From Flavobacterium urumqiense (GTDB lineage: Bacteria > Bacteroidota > Bacteroidia > Flavobacteriales > Flavobacteriaceae): a stretch of 64,000 nucleotides of DNA. Every line of letters begins with the position of its first letter. The first letter of the stretch is position 1. The notes under the pieces were generated by a model. It saw nothing but the letters and a program-made list of their open reading frames with translations, ran no database searches and had not been told where the DNA came from. The position numbers were made by a program, and so were the translations under genes. Positions 7,348 to 15,955 of this stretch are shown piece after piece. Where the stretch lies: assembly GCF_900108015.1 (NCBI RefSeq), contig NZ_FNVP01000005.1:62001-126000 (forward strand). Direction: 5' to 3'.

Positions 7348-9123
7348 ATGGGTTTCGAAATAGACGAATATATAGTTGGGAAGTTATTCAGACACTTAAA
7401 AAAAAGTAAAAAGATACATCCCGAAATTATTGCAAGAACTGTAACGCTTAATGACATAAAACCTCGATTGACTATTTTGGCTCGTGCTTTGACGGGGAAA
7501 CCAATCGAAATTTTCCCTGCCGAAAGAGAAGGAGGATATAAAAATAATAATTTTTTTCTTCCTATTTCTTTTTCCAAATTGTCAACAAAAAAAGAGAACC
7601 TTACTTTTTACCTTTTCAGAATTCTCTACTTGAGCATACAGCAGCGGTTGAATTTGAATTGGACTTTTGAAGATAAAGACCAACCTTTGGCACTTTCTCA
7701 ACAAAAAGCATTTGAAACATCAGAAGCTGTTCTTGCCATTTTGTTTGAAGAATTTTCTATCGATAAAAAATTTCATACCGAAACAAAATTGCATTTTATT
7801 CAGAAAGAGAACGGGAAAAATGCTCCTGATTTTTCTTGGCTGTATGGCAAATGGATGCAAAATGAAACAGAAAAAAACAGCAGTACCATTCTCGAAAATT
7901 TCTCTGATAAAACTAAAAAAGCAAATGAAAATCAGGCTTTAACAACTTTAAAAACAAAAGCGGTAGAAGAAGTGATTACTGTTGAGATCGATAAAAAACA
8001 ACAGGAAGATTATGTCCTGCTTCACAATTTCGAAAAAGTGGAAACTGCCGAAGAATTCAATGGAACTTGGCGTGACTTTGATGGTTCGGACGAATTAGAA
8101 GAGCATCAGGAGGCCTTGGAAGAGTTGAATATGAAATACACGGTTCGGGTAGATGATACGGCACATTCCGTATATCAATCTGATTTTATTGAGAATACTT
8201 CCATCTCCGAAAGTGCCGAAATTGATGCCAAAGGATTCCATCTTACATATAACGAATGGGATTTTAGCAAGCGTATTTATAAGGAGAATTTCTGTAAAGT
8301 GTATCCGAAATCACAACAGAAAACGGATCCTAATTACTACAAAAAGACCATTGCGAAAAATGCTTCGACCTTATTGGGTTTGCGCAAAATGCTGACCAAT
8401 GTCAATAACAGAATGCAACAGCAAAAACGACAGACACAAGGAGACGAATTTGATATTGACGCTATTACGGATTTGTATATTGATGTTCATTCGAAACGGA
8501 CACCTTCGGAAAATATATACATTTCAAATCGGAAAAAAGAGAAGGATTTATCGATTTTAATCCTTTTGGATATCAGTCTTTCCAGTGATGGATATGCCGC
8601 AGGAAATCGCGTAATTGATGTGGAGAAAGAAGTTTCTATTCTTTTTGGAGAAATCTTAAACGAGTTCAATATTGATTTTTCCATTGACAGTTTTTACTCC
8701 AAAACCCGCAATTTTTCGACCTATTTAACGGTAAAGGATTTTGATGAAAACTGGAACATCGCTAAACATAAAATTGGAGCGATGGAACCGAATGGTTATA
8801 CCAGAATTGGAGCCGCTTTACGTCACGCCGGTGCAAGACTTGATAAAAGAAACACAAAAAATAAATGGGTCATCCTGATTTCTGACGGAAAACCCAATGA
8901 TTATGATAAATACGAAGGAAAGTACGGCATCAATGATGTGAAACAAGCACTCCGGGAACTCAACAACAGGAATATTAATTCCTATGCATTGGCTATTGAA
9001 GCTCAGGCAAAATATTATCTGCCACAAATGTTCGGGCAAAATCACTATCAAATTCTAACAACACCAGTCGAATTATTGCGATCCTTGGTGCAATTGTACG
9101 AAAAAATTAAACATCAAAAATAA
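7348..9123 (+). CDS. norD: NorD-like protein with C-terminal von Willebrand factor A domain
   Basis: NorD pairs with NorQ to activate NorB. The 591-residue protein has a long, weakly conserved N-terminal part with acidic stretches and a C-terminal VWA domain. The metal-ion-dependent adhesion site shows as D408-I-S-L-S412, with a later YTRIG threonine segment and VILISDGKPND. The ATG at 7348 is preferred to an upstream TTG at 7333 that lies inside the intergenic palindrome. The next gene starts 8 bp after its stop. Confidence 0.92.
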   Translation: MGFEIDEYIVGKLFRHLKKSKKIHPEIIARTVTLNDIKPRLTILARALTGKPIEIFPAEREGGYKNNNFFLPISFSKLSTKKENLTFYLFRILYLSIQQRLNLNWTFEDKDQPLALSQQKAFETSEAVLAILFEEFSIDKKFHTETKLHFIQKENGKNAPDFSWLYGKWMQNETEKNSSTILENFSDKTKKANENQALTTLKTKAVEEVITVEIDKKQQEDYVLLHNFEKVETAEEFNGTWRDFDGSDELEEHQEALEELNMKYTVRVDDTAHSVYQSDFIENTSISESAEIDAKGFHLTYNEWDFSKRIYKENFCKVYPKSQQKTDPNYYKKTIAKNASTLLGLRKMLTNVNNRMQQQKRQTQGDEFDIDAITDLYIDVHSKRTPSENIYISNRKKEKDLSILILLDISLSSDGYAAGNRVIDVEKEVSILFGEILNEFNIDFSIDSFYSKTRNFSTYLTVKDFDENWNIAKHKIGAMEPNGYTRIGAALRHAGARLDKRNTKNKWVILISDGKPNDYDKYEGKYGINDVKQALRELNNRNINSYALAIEAQAKYYLPQMFGQNHYQILTTPVELLRSLVQLYEKIKHQK

Positions 9124-9131
9124 ATACTATA

Positions 9132-10097
9132 ATGAATGATTTTTCAAATACCACAACACTTCCCGAAGGACATCCGGTTCAGATTTACTTTCAGGAAAAC
9201 GACATTATTCAGGCACTTTTAAAAGAATTATCCGCTGTAAATCCTGAGGATGATTTGCAGAAATATACTAATATATTCAATCAGCTTCATACCATCGAGA
9301 AACGATTTGCCCGTAAAGAAAATCAGCTTTTTCCGTTTTTAGAAAAAAAAGGTTGGAACGGTCCTTCTCAGGGAATGTGGTCCTTTCATGATAATTTAAG
9401 AGAGCAATTCCGTTTAATTCAGTACTATCTTAAAATGAATAATCCAGAAAAAATTAGTATCAATACTCCTTTTCTGGTGAATGGAATCGACCGATTGATG
9501 CAAATGGAAGAAGCGGTTTTGTTTCCAAATGCCTTAGAACTCCTTACTGAAGCAGACTGGATTGAAATGCGCAAAGGCGAAGAAGAAATTGGCTGGATGC
9601 TGCCAGAAGCTCCTTCTCCTTATCCAAAACAAGAATACATTCACCCAAGTGAAGATTTTACCAAAAGAGAAATGTCTTTTTCGCTCGAAAATACGGCTCA
9701 TTACGATGAAGGATATATGACGGTGGAGCAGGTGAATTTACTTTTTAAAACGATGCCGTTAGATTTGACTTATGTTGATGAAAACGACAAAGTGATTTTC
9801 TATAATCGGGGAGAAGAACGCGTATTTCCACGAAGTGCCGGTATTATTGGTCGTGAAGTCAAGTTTTGCCATCCACCAAAAAGTGTAGGAACCGTTCTTA
9901 AAATTCTGGACGAATTTAGAAAAGGAACAAAAAACGAATCCTCATTTTGGATTAATTATAAAGAACGCCTGATTTATATCCGCTATTTTGCGGTCAGGGA
10001 TGTTGATAAGAATTACAAAGGCGTCATCGAAATGTCACAAGATATTACCGATATCAAGAAAATAGAAGGCGAAAAACGATTGTTGGACTGGGATTAG
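9132..10097 (+). CDS. Hemerythrin-like domain plus PAS domain protein in the nor operon
   Basis: Residues 1 to about 165 form a hemerythrin-like helical bundle with His and Glu candidates for a di-iron site (GHPVQIY, HTIEKRFARKENQLFPF, WSFHDNL, MQMEEAVLFPN). Residues 200-315 form a PAS domain (MPLDLTYVDENDKVIFYN ... GVIEMSQDITDI). There is no kinase, cyclase or DNA-binding part. The layout resembles DUF438-type hemerythrin-PAS proteins. Its place between norD and norE suggests sensing, binding or buffering of NO or oxygen, or help in metallation of NOR. This is inference. The function of the family is not settled. Confidence 0.82.
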   Translation: MNDFSNTTTLPEGHPVQIYFQENDIIQALLKELSAVNPEDDLQKYTNIFNQLHTIEKRFARKENQLFPFLEKKGWNGPSQGMWSFHDNLREQFRLIQYYLKMNNPEKISINTPFLVNGIDRLMQMEEAVLFPNALELLTEADWIEMRKGEEEIGWMLPEAPSPYPKQEYIHPSEDFTKREMSFSLENTAHYDEGYMTVEQVNLLFKTMPLDLTYVDENDKVIFYNRGEERVFPRSAGIIGREVKFCHPPKSVGTVLKILDEFRKGTKNESSFWINYKERLIYIRYFAVRDVDKNYKGVIEMSQDITDIKKIEGEKRLLDWD

Positions 10098-10120
10098 ATT
10101 TATCTTTAAAATAGACTAAA

Positions 10121-10702
10121 ATGGATACACTTAAAATCGATTACAAAAACATCTACTACCCTCCAGGAGGAATACTGATGTGGATTATTATATTTCTGGA
10201 GCTCATTACTTTCGGGATGGCGATTGTTGCATTTGCTTTTTACGCAAGTGAAGAACCAGAATTATTTCATCATTCCAGAATGCAACTCAACAGTACATTT
10301 GGCGCTATAAATACCGTTTTTCTGCTGACAAGTGGTTTTTTTATGGCCAATGCTGTACTTGAGTTTAAAGAGAATAACTTAAAAAAATCCTCTTTATATT
10401 TTAAATTAACCATGCTTGGCGGACTGTTATTTTTAATATTAAAAAGCGTTGAGTATTACCATAAAATAGAAGCTGGTATTACTCCGGAAACCAATGTCTT
10501 TTTTACTTTTTATTGGTTGTTAACCGCTTTTCATCTTATTCATGTAATTATGGGTTTGGTTATTTTAATCTGGACCAACTATGGAATGATGAAAAAAAGA
10601 TCGGATACAGGAGTTGAAGACATCGAGGCTTGCGCCGCTTTTTGGCATATGTGCGATTTAATCTGGCTTCTTTTGTTTCCTGTTCTCTATTTAATTTTTT
10701 AG
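10121..10702 (+). CDS. norE: NorE-like cytochrome c oxidase subunit III family protein
   Basis: A 193-residue membrane protein with about five helices and the heme-copper oxidase subunit III pattern (PPGGILMW near the start; FHLIHVIMG, AAFWHMCDLIWLLLFPVLYL near the end). Subunit III homologues inside nor operons are called NorE and improve NOR assembly or activity. norF starts 4 bp after its stop, and the pair is typical. Confidence 0.88.
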   Translation: MDTLKIDYKNIYYPPGGILMWIIIFLELITFGMAIVAFAFYASEEPELFHHSRMQLNSTFGAINTVFLLTSGFFMANAVLEFKENNLKKSSLYFKLTMLGGLLFLILKSVEYYHKIEAGITPETNVFFTFYWLLTAFHLIHVIMGLVILIWTNYGMMKKRSDTGVEDIEACAAFWHMCDLIWLLLFPVLYLIF

Positions 10703-10705
10703 AAA

Positions 10706-10948
10706 ATGAAAAAAACACTGCTTTTTACCTACGGGTTCTTGATTTTATTGACCATAAGTACCGCTTTGATTTCGAATTTAGTTGCAGTTTCAGGCCTTGC
10801 GGTTGGTTTAATTATGGGTTTATCAATGCTTAAATTTTTCTTGGTTTCTTTTCAATTCATGGAATTAAAAAAAGCAAATTCTTTTTGGAAGGGGAGTTTG
10901 ATTTTTGTTTTAGGTGTGATTGTTTTAGTGCTTATTTCATTAAAATAA
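10706..10948 (+). CDS. norF: NorF-like small membrane protein (cytochrome oxidase subunit IV family)
   Basis: An 80-residue protein made of three hydrophobic helices with a central MLKFFLVSFQFMELKKA segment, typical of the prokaryotic subunit IV/NorF family. It pairs with NorE and ends the nor operon. No terminator is visible before the nirK promoter, so some read-through is possible. Confidence 0.82.
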   Translation: MKKTLLFTYGFLILLTISTALISNLVAVSGLAVGLIMGLSMLKFFLVSFQFMELKKANSFWKGSLIFVLGVIVLVLISLK

Positions 10949-10969
10949 GGTCTAAATTTTTTTATATAC

Positions 10970-10983
10970 ATGATAAATATCAT
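10970..10983. promoter_or_regulatory. FNR/DNR-type dyad upstream of nirK
   Basis: The perfect dyad ATGAT-AAAT-ATCAT has its centre 29.5 bp before the -7 element at 11006, exactly the geometry seen at norC. This repeat of both sequence and spacing makes a CRP/FNR-family activator site likely. Confidence 0.65.
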
Positions 10984-10987
10984 AATA

Positions 10988-11005
10988 AAGGATAAAATTG
11001 TCTTT
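10988..11005. promoter_or_regulatory. Shared palindromic operator in the nirK promoter
   Basis: AAGGATA-N4-TGTCTTT is nearly identical over 20 bp to the ric operator (minus strand). It fills the space between the activator dyad and the -7 element, so a bound protein would block RNA polymerase. Confidence 0.6.
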
Positions 11006-11013
11006 TATTTTTG
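11006..11013 (+). promoter_or_regulatory. -7 element of the nirK promoter
   Basis: TATTTTTG is a full match to TAnnTTTG, 37 bp before the nirK ATG. Confidence 0.7.
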
Positions 11014-11050
11014 TAGTATAAATTAGGACAATTTTAACACCTTTTTAATT

Positions 11051-12520
11051 ATGAAAACTAAATTTAAAATTGCTGCTTGTGTGTTGGCAGCGACTGCTAT
11101 TACAGCAGGATTATTCTCTTTCAGAGACAATTCACCAACAGACTATTCAAAAATACCTGTTGAAGGAGAAATAGTCGCTGAACTTACAGCTCCTCCATTA
11201 GTTCCAAAACCAATAGGAAATCGTGCAGCTACGAAACTTATTGTTAACATGGAAATCAAAGAGATTGAAGGTGAAATGGTCGATGGTGTGAAATACACTT
11301 ATTGGACATTTGGAGGTTCAGTTCCCGGAAGTTTCATCAGAACTCGAGTAGGGGATGAAGTGGAATTTCACTTAAAAAACCATCCTGATAATAAATTGCC
11401 TCACAACATCGATTTACACGCAGTAACAGGACCAGGTGGAGGAGCCACCTCTTCATTGGTTGCCCCAGGACATGAAAAAGTGTTCAATTTTAAAACATTA
11501 AATCCAGGATTGTATGTATACCATTGTGCGACTGCGCCTGTAGGGATGCATATTGCTAATGGGATGTATGGGTTGATATTAGTTGAACCAGAAGGAGGAT
11601 TACCACCTGTGGACAGAGAATACTATGTTATGCAAGGAGATTTTTATACCAAAGGAAAATACGGAGAACAAGGTCTTCAACCTTTTGACATGGATAAAGC
11701 AGTAAAAGAAGATGCTGATTATGTTGTTTTTAACGGAAAAGTAGGAAGTATTACCGGAGATAATTCCCTTACGGCCAAAGTTGGAGAAACAGTTCGTATT
11801 TACATGGGTAATGGTGGTCCTAATTTGGTTTCTTCTTTCCACGTGATAGGCGAGATTTTTGACAAAGTGCATATTGAAGGGGGTGATATGATTAATAAAA
11901 ATGTTCAAACCACTTTAATTCCTGCCGGAGGTGCCGCCATTGTTGAATTTAAAGTCGATGTTCCGGGAACTTTTATTATAGTGGATCATTCGATCTTCAG
12001 AGCGTTTAACAAAGGGGCTATTGGAATGTTGAAAGTAGAAGGTCCTGCTGACAAAAAAATCTATTCTGGGACCACGCAAGAAGGAATTTATTTAGCCGAA
12101 GGAGGAACAATTCAAAACATGCCAAAAGTTAAAAATGAACCGAAAATTGTAGTTGCCAAAACATTACCGCAACAGCTTAAAGCGGGGAAAGAACTTTTTG
12201 GAGGGACTTGTTTTGCCTGTCACCAATCTGAAGGACAAGGAATACCTAGCGTGTTTCCTCCTCTTGCCAAATCAGATTACTTAAATGCAGATCCTAAAAG
12301 AGCCATTGATGCCGTTCTTCATGGTTTAAGTGGTGAAGTAAAAGTAAATGGAAAAAAATTCAATAACGTGATGACCAGTCAAAACCTTACGGATGAAGAA
12401 ATCGCTAATACATTGACTTACGTGTATGATAGCTGGGGTAATAATAAAACACGAGTTACCTCTGCCATGGTTAAAGCGCAAAGAGCAAATTCAACACCAC
12501 AATCTGGAGGAAGTCATTAA
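11051..12520 (+). CDS. nirK: Copper nitrite reductase with fused C-terminal cytochrome c domain
   Basis: NirK reduces nitrite to NO in the periplasm. The 489-residue protein has a hydrophobic N-terminal signal segment, two cupredoxin domains (about 60-335) and a cytochrome c domain (about 375-485). Type 1 copper ligands are H118, C159, H167 and M172; type 2 ligands are H123, H158 and H313. The catalytic Asp and His are D121 and H264. The [14 protein letters not shown] loop is that of the AniA-like (class II) enzymes. The heme motif is C387-F-A-C390-H391. Fusion to the cytochrome gives the enzyme its own electron entry. It starts an operon with a stand-alone cytochrome c, nirV, sco and a porin. 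Confidence 0.97.
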   Translation: MKTKFKIAACVLAATAITAGLFSFRDNSPTDYSKIPVEGEIVAELTAPPLVPKPIGNRAATKLIVNMEIKEIEGEMVDGVKYTYWTFGGSVPGSFIRTRVGDEVEFHLKNHPDNKLPHNIDLHAVTGPGGGATSSLVAPGHEKVFNFKTLNPGLYVYHCATAPVGMHIANGMYGLILVEPEGGLPPVDREYYVMQGDFYTKGKYGEQGLQPFDMDKAVKEDADYVVFNGKVGSITGDNSLTAKVGETVRIYMGNGGPNLVSSFHVIGEIFDKVHIEGGDMINKNVQTTLIPAGGAAIVEFKVDVPGTFIIVDHSIFRAFNKGAIGMLKVEGPADKKIYSGTTQEGIYLAEGGTIQNMPKVKNEPKIVVAKTLPQQLKAGKELFGGTCFACHQSEGQGIPSVFPPLAKSDYLNADPKRAIDAVLHGLSGEVKVNGKKFNNVMTSQNLTDEEIANTLTYVYDSWGNNKTRVTSAMVKAQRANSTPQSGGSH

Positions 12521-12531
12521 AATAAAAATCG

Positions 12532-12570
12532 GGAGCGGTTTAGATTAAAAGGAATAAACCGCTCCTATTT
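12532..12570 (+). terminator. Hairpin after nirK (partial terminator or processing site)
   Basis: GGAGCGGTTTA at 12532-12542 pairs with TAAACCGCTCC at 12555-12565, followed only by a short CTATTTT. It probably reduces or processes transcription between nirK and the cytochrome gene, rather than ending it. Confidence 0.6.
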
Positions 12571-12603
12571 TAAATTCAAATAAACAAATTAAAAATTACG
12601 ATT

Positions 12604-13044
12604 ATGAAAAAGTATGTTTTAGCAATTGCAATAATTGCGTTAGTGTTACAAGGTTTTAGCACCCTGTCTAAAGATAAAAATGACGGATATATCACAAAAA
12701 AAGAAGCTAAAAAAGGAGTCTATTCAAGTGCTGATAAAGGAAAAAGTGTCTACAATCAAACTTGTGTAGCTTGTCATCAGGCTACCGGATCAGGAATACC
12801 GGGAGCTTTCCCTCCATTGGCTAAATCAGACTACTTGAATAAAGATGTTAATCGAGCTATTAAAGGCGTAGTTAAAGGATTATCAGGTGCAATTACCGTA
12901 AATGGTAAAAAATTCAATGGAAATATGCCTGCTCAAGCTCTTAGTGACGCACAAATAGCAGATGCATTGACCTATGTTTATTCTAATTGGGGAAATAATA
13001 AAACGGTAGTGACCACTGCTATGGTTAAAGCGCAAAGAAAATAA
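12604..13044 (+). CDS. Periplasmic c-type cytochrome, paralogue of the NirK cytochrome domain
   Basis: A 146-residue protein with a signal peptide and one heme motif, CVACH. Over about 100 residues it is roughly 60% identical by eye to the C-terminal domain of the NirK encoded just upstream, sharing [23 protein letters not shown] and AMVKAQR segments. It most likely passes electrons to NirK or NOR, and arose by duplication of the fused domain or was its source. Confidence 0.9.
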   Translation: MKKYVLAIAIIALVLQGFSTLSKDKNDGYITKKEAKKGVYSSADKGKSVYNQTCVACHQATGSGIPGAFPPLAKSDYLNKDVNRAIKGVVKGLSGAITVNGKKFNGNMPAQALSDAQIADALTYVYSNWGNNKTVVTTAMVKAQRK

Positions 13045-13063
13045 TAATTTAAAACTAAACACG

Positions 13064-13846
13064 ATGTTTGCAATACCAAAAGCGAAAATAATTTTACTAC
13101 TATTTTCTTTATTAGTAACAACATCTATACTTGCCCAAGACACTAAAATGGTTTTAATTAAAAGGGGGGCTTATGTTCCCCTTTATGGCACTACTGACAA
13201 AAAAACAGTAGAAGTGCAAGGTTTTAATGTGGATGTTTATCCGGTTACGAATGCTCAATTTATTGCTTTTTTAAAAAAAAATCCAGAATACAGCCGCTCC
13301 AAAATTAAAGGCCTTTTTGCAGAAAAAAGTTATTTGGCACATTGGGAAAGTGATTTCAATTATGGAAAAAACAATTTAAGTAATGCACCTGTGACCAATG
13401 TTTCATGGTTTGTAGCCAAAAAATACTGTGAGTGCCAAGGGAAACGACTCCCTACTATGGATGAATGGGAATATGTAGCTATGGCCGATGAAAAACGAAT
13501 CGACGCAAGAATAAAAGAATCTTTCAATCATTACATCCTAAGTTGGTATGAAAAACCAAAAACCTATGCCAATCCTGTAGGCGGTACTTTCAAAAATTAT
13601 TGGGGAGTTTATGACATGCATGGATTAGTTTGGGAATGGACTTCAGACTTCAACAGTATTTTTCTATCTGGAGAATCTAGAAAAGATAAAGATACGGACA
13701 AGAACCTTTTTTGCGGAAGCGCTTCCATTAATGCCACTGACTTAATGAATTATGCTGCTTTTATGCGCTACGGTTTTCGAGCCAGTTTAAAAGCAAAATA
13801 CACTACAAGAAACCTTGGTTTTCGATGTGCAAAAGATTTAAAATAG
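13064..13846 (+). CDS. nirV: NirV-like protein with formylglycine-generating enzyme (SUMF1) fold
   Basis: A 260-residue exported protein (signal peptide ending SILAQ) with the FGE-sulfatase/SUMF1 pattern: MVLIKRGAYVP, YPVTNAQFIAFL, PVTNVSW, GKRLPTMDEWEY, DMHGLVWEWTSD and a final GFRCAK. Proteins of this fold encoded next to nirK are called NirV in other denitrifiers, where the role is unclear. The position 20 bp after the cytochrome gene supports a job in nitrite reductase maturation. True sulfatase-activating function is not expected. Confidence 0.85.
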   Translation: MFAIPKAKIILLLFSLLVTTSILAQDTKMVLIKRGAYVPLYGTTDKKTVEVQGFNVDVYPVTNAQFIAFLKKNPEYSRSKIKGLFAEKSYLAHWESDFNYGKNNLSNAPVTNVSWFVAKKYCECQGKRLPTMDEWEYVAMADEKRIDARIKESFNHYILSWYEKPKTYANPVGGTFKNYWGVYDMHGLVWEWTSDFNSIFLSGESRKDKDTDKNLFCGSASINATDLMNYAAFMRYGFRASLKAKYTTRNLGFRCAKDLK

Positions 13847-13875
13847 ACACTGAGAATCTACATAAAACATTAAAA

Positions 13876-14472
13876 ATGAAAAAAATATTTTTGGGATTAC
13901 TCGTAATCTTTTTAGCATTACAGAGTTGTAATTCAAACAAACCCAAACCAAATACCGTTAATAAGCCAATATCTGATTTGTCTATATATAACCTTCCTTC
14001 AAAATGGACCAATCAAAATGGGGAGAATATAGAAATGAAAGAATTGAAAGGAAAAGTCCTTGTCATGGTTATGATTTATACTTCCTGTAAATCTGCTTGT
14101 CCTCGTTTATTGGCTGATATGCGTAATATCGAAGAGCATTTGCCAGAGAATATCAAGAACAATGTAAAATTAGTTTTAGTGAGTATCGATCCTGTTGTTG
14201 ATACCCCAAAACGATTGAAATCCTTTGCTATCGAAAATAAAATGGATAGTGAACAATGGATTTTCTTACGCTCAACAGAAGAAAAGACACGAGAATTTGC
14301 AGCAGTTTTGGCCGTGAATTACAAAAAAATAGCGCCTTTAGAGTTCTCACATTCTAATATAATAAGCGTCTTTAATTCCGACGGGGAATTAGCTTACCAA
14401 CAAGAAGGTTTGGGTGTAAACTCTGACGAAACCATAAAAAAAATTACTGAAGAAGCTCAAAAATTAAATTAA
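13876..14472 (+). CDS. SCO1/SenC family copper chaperone lipoprotein
   Basis: The protein delivers copper or reduces copper-site cysteines in periplasmic enzymes. The start ATG at 13876 gives a lipoprotein signal ending LQSC (lipidated C18) in a 198-residue product. An earlier in-frame ATG at 13825 overlaps nirV and would spoil the signal peptide. The thioredoxin-like domain has the metal-binding CKSAC (C71, C75) and a conserved histidine in EFSHSN. In this operon the likely client is the copper centre of NirK. Confidence 0.9.
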   Translation: MKKIFLGLLVIFLALQSCNSNKPKPNTVNKPISDLSIYNLPSKWTNQNGENIEMKELKGKVLVMVMIYTSCKSACPRLLADMRNIEEHLPENIKNNVKLVLVSIDPVVDTPKRLKSFAIENKMDSEQWIFLRSTEEKTREFAAVLAVNYKKIAPLEFSHSNIISVFNSDGELAYQQEGLGVNSDETIKKITEEAQKLN

Positions 14473-14474
14473 AC

Positions 14475-15737
14475 ATGAAATTACTCAAAACAATCAGCGT
14501 ATCATTGGTAACAATGGTAAGCATGGGAACTTACGCTCAAGAATTAGATGCAAATCTGCAAATCAGACCGCGTTACGAATACCGAAATGGTTTTAAAAGC
14601 CTGATGCCAAAGGGTGAAAATGCAACCTCATTTATTTCGCAGCGTTCCCGTTTAAATTTAAATTACAAACAAGATAAATTAAAGGCAAAATTAACGTTAC
14701 AAAATGTCCGTACTTGGGGAGATGTCGCTACTACTACACAAGCCGATAAAAACGGAATCGCTTTATTCGAGGCTTGGGCACAATATGATTTTGATGCCAG
14801 TTGGAGTGCGCGTTTAGGACGTCAAGTATTGTCTTATGACAACCAAAGAATTTTAGGAGAAATTGATTGGGCACAGCAAGGACAAAGCCATGATGCCGCA
14901 GTGATTACGTTTCATCCCAAAAATCATCAATTGGATTTAGGTTTTGCTTTGAATGCTGATAAAGAAAATTTATTAGATCCTAAAACTGCGTACACAACTA
15001 ACTACAAATCTTTGCAATATGCGTGGTATCGCACTCAATTTAGTAAACTAAATATGAGTTTGTTATTCTTGAATACCGGTTATGAGTTTGAAAAATCAAT
15101 TGGTAATTTAGAAGTCGATTACAAACAAACTTTTGGAACATATCTCACATTTAACGATAAAAAATGGGATACTAATCTAGGTTTGTACGGACAAACTGGA
15201 AAAAGTAATGATAAAAGTGTGAGTGCCTGGTATGCTAGTGCAAATGTGGGATATGCAGTTACAAATACATTTAAAGCTACTTTAGGATATGAATATCTTT
15301 CTGGTAAAGACCAAGATGATTCTGGTGCAAAAATAAAATCATTCAATCCTATTTTTGGAACAAACCATGGATTTAATGGATTTATGGACTATTTCTACGT
15401 AGGGAATCACCTGAATAGTGTTGGATTGCAAGATGGTTATTTGAAATTAAATTACACCCAAAACAAATGGCAATTTAATATAATTCCACATGTATTCTGT
15501 GCTCCGAATACTGTTTTGGATGCATCAAATAATAAAATGGATAGCTACTTAGGAACAGAACTTGATTTTACTGCCGGTTATACTTTTCAAAAAGATATTG
15601 TGGCTACTGGGGGATATTCCCAAATGTTTGGTTCAGCAACTTTAGAAAGAGTTAAAAATGTAGCGGACGCTTCAAATACCAATAATTGGGTTTGGGTAAT
15701 GATTTCTTTTAGCCCTAAATTATTTACTTTAAAATAG
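14475..15737 (+). CDS. Outer-membrane beta-barrel, alginate-export/porin family
   Basis: A 420-residue protein with a signal peptide (ending TYAQ) and alternating hydrophobic strands rich in aromatic residues. Patterns such as RPRYEYRNGF, QRSRLNLNYK and RLGRQVLSYDNQRILG match the alginate-export type porins of Bacteroidota. It lies 2 bp after sco and ends the nirK operon before a strong terminator. It may let nitrite or another small substrate into the periplasm; alginate itself is unlikely in this setting. Confidence 0.8.
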   Translation: MKLLKTISVSLVTMVSMGTYAQELDANLQIRPRYEYRNGFKSLMPKGENATSFISQRSRLNLNYKQDKLKAKLTLQNVRTWGDVATTTQADKNGIALFEAWAQYDFDASWSARLGRQVLSYDNQRILGEIDWAQQGQSHDAAVITFHPKNHQLDLGFALNADKENLLDPKTAYTTNYKSLQYAWYRTQFSKLNMSLLFLNTGYEFEKSIGNLEVDYKQTFGTYLTFNDKKWDTNLGLYGQTGKSNDKSVSAWYASANVGYAVTNTFKATLGYEYLSGKDQDDSGAKIKSFNPIFGTNHGFNGFMDYFYVGNHLNSVGLQDGYLKLNYTQNKWQFNIIPHVFCAPNTVLDASNNKMDSYLGTELDFTAGYTFQKDIVATGGYSQMFGSATLERVKNVADASNTNNWVWVMISFSPKLFTLK

Positions 15738-15760
15738 ACCGATTACTGATTCAGAGCAAC

Positions 15761-15798
15761 ATACCTCATTTTAAAAAAGTTAAAATGAGGTATTTTTT
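15761..15798 (+). terminator. Terminator of the nirK operon
   Basis: ATACCTCATTTTA at 15761-15773 pairs with TAAAATGAGGTAT at 15781-15793, followed by a T-rich tract. Confidence 0.85.
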
Positions 15799-15906
15799 TA
15801 AAATTTCGTTTTTGTTTTGGAAATCAAATAAGTAGAGAAAGTTACAAAATAGAAAGTTCAAATCCTTCTGAAAAGAGAAATAAAAGTGTGAAATTTTTTT
15901 TAAAAC

Positions 15907-15920
15907 ATGACCAAAGTCAT
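15907..15920. promoter_or_regulatory. FNR-like dyad upstream of the copper-uptake cluster
   Basis: ATGAC-CAAA-GTCAT is a perfect 5-4-5 dyad with the architecture of the nor and nir sites but TGAC in place of TGAT. A TACCTTTA at 15944-15951 (-7-like) lies 30.5 bp from its centre. Confidence 0.5.
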
Positions 15921-15955
15921 ATAATCCATAACGCTTGATCACATACCTTTACACC

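Noticed and set aside
11600..11908. 102-residue minus-strand open frame
   Set aside because: It lies antisense within nirK, without promoter or domain.
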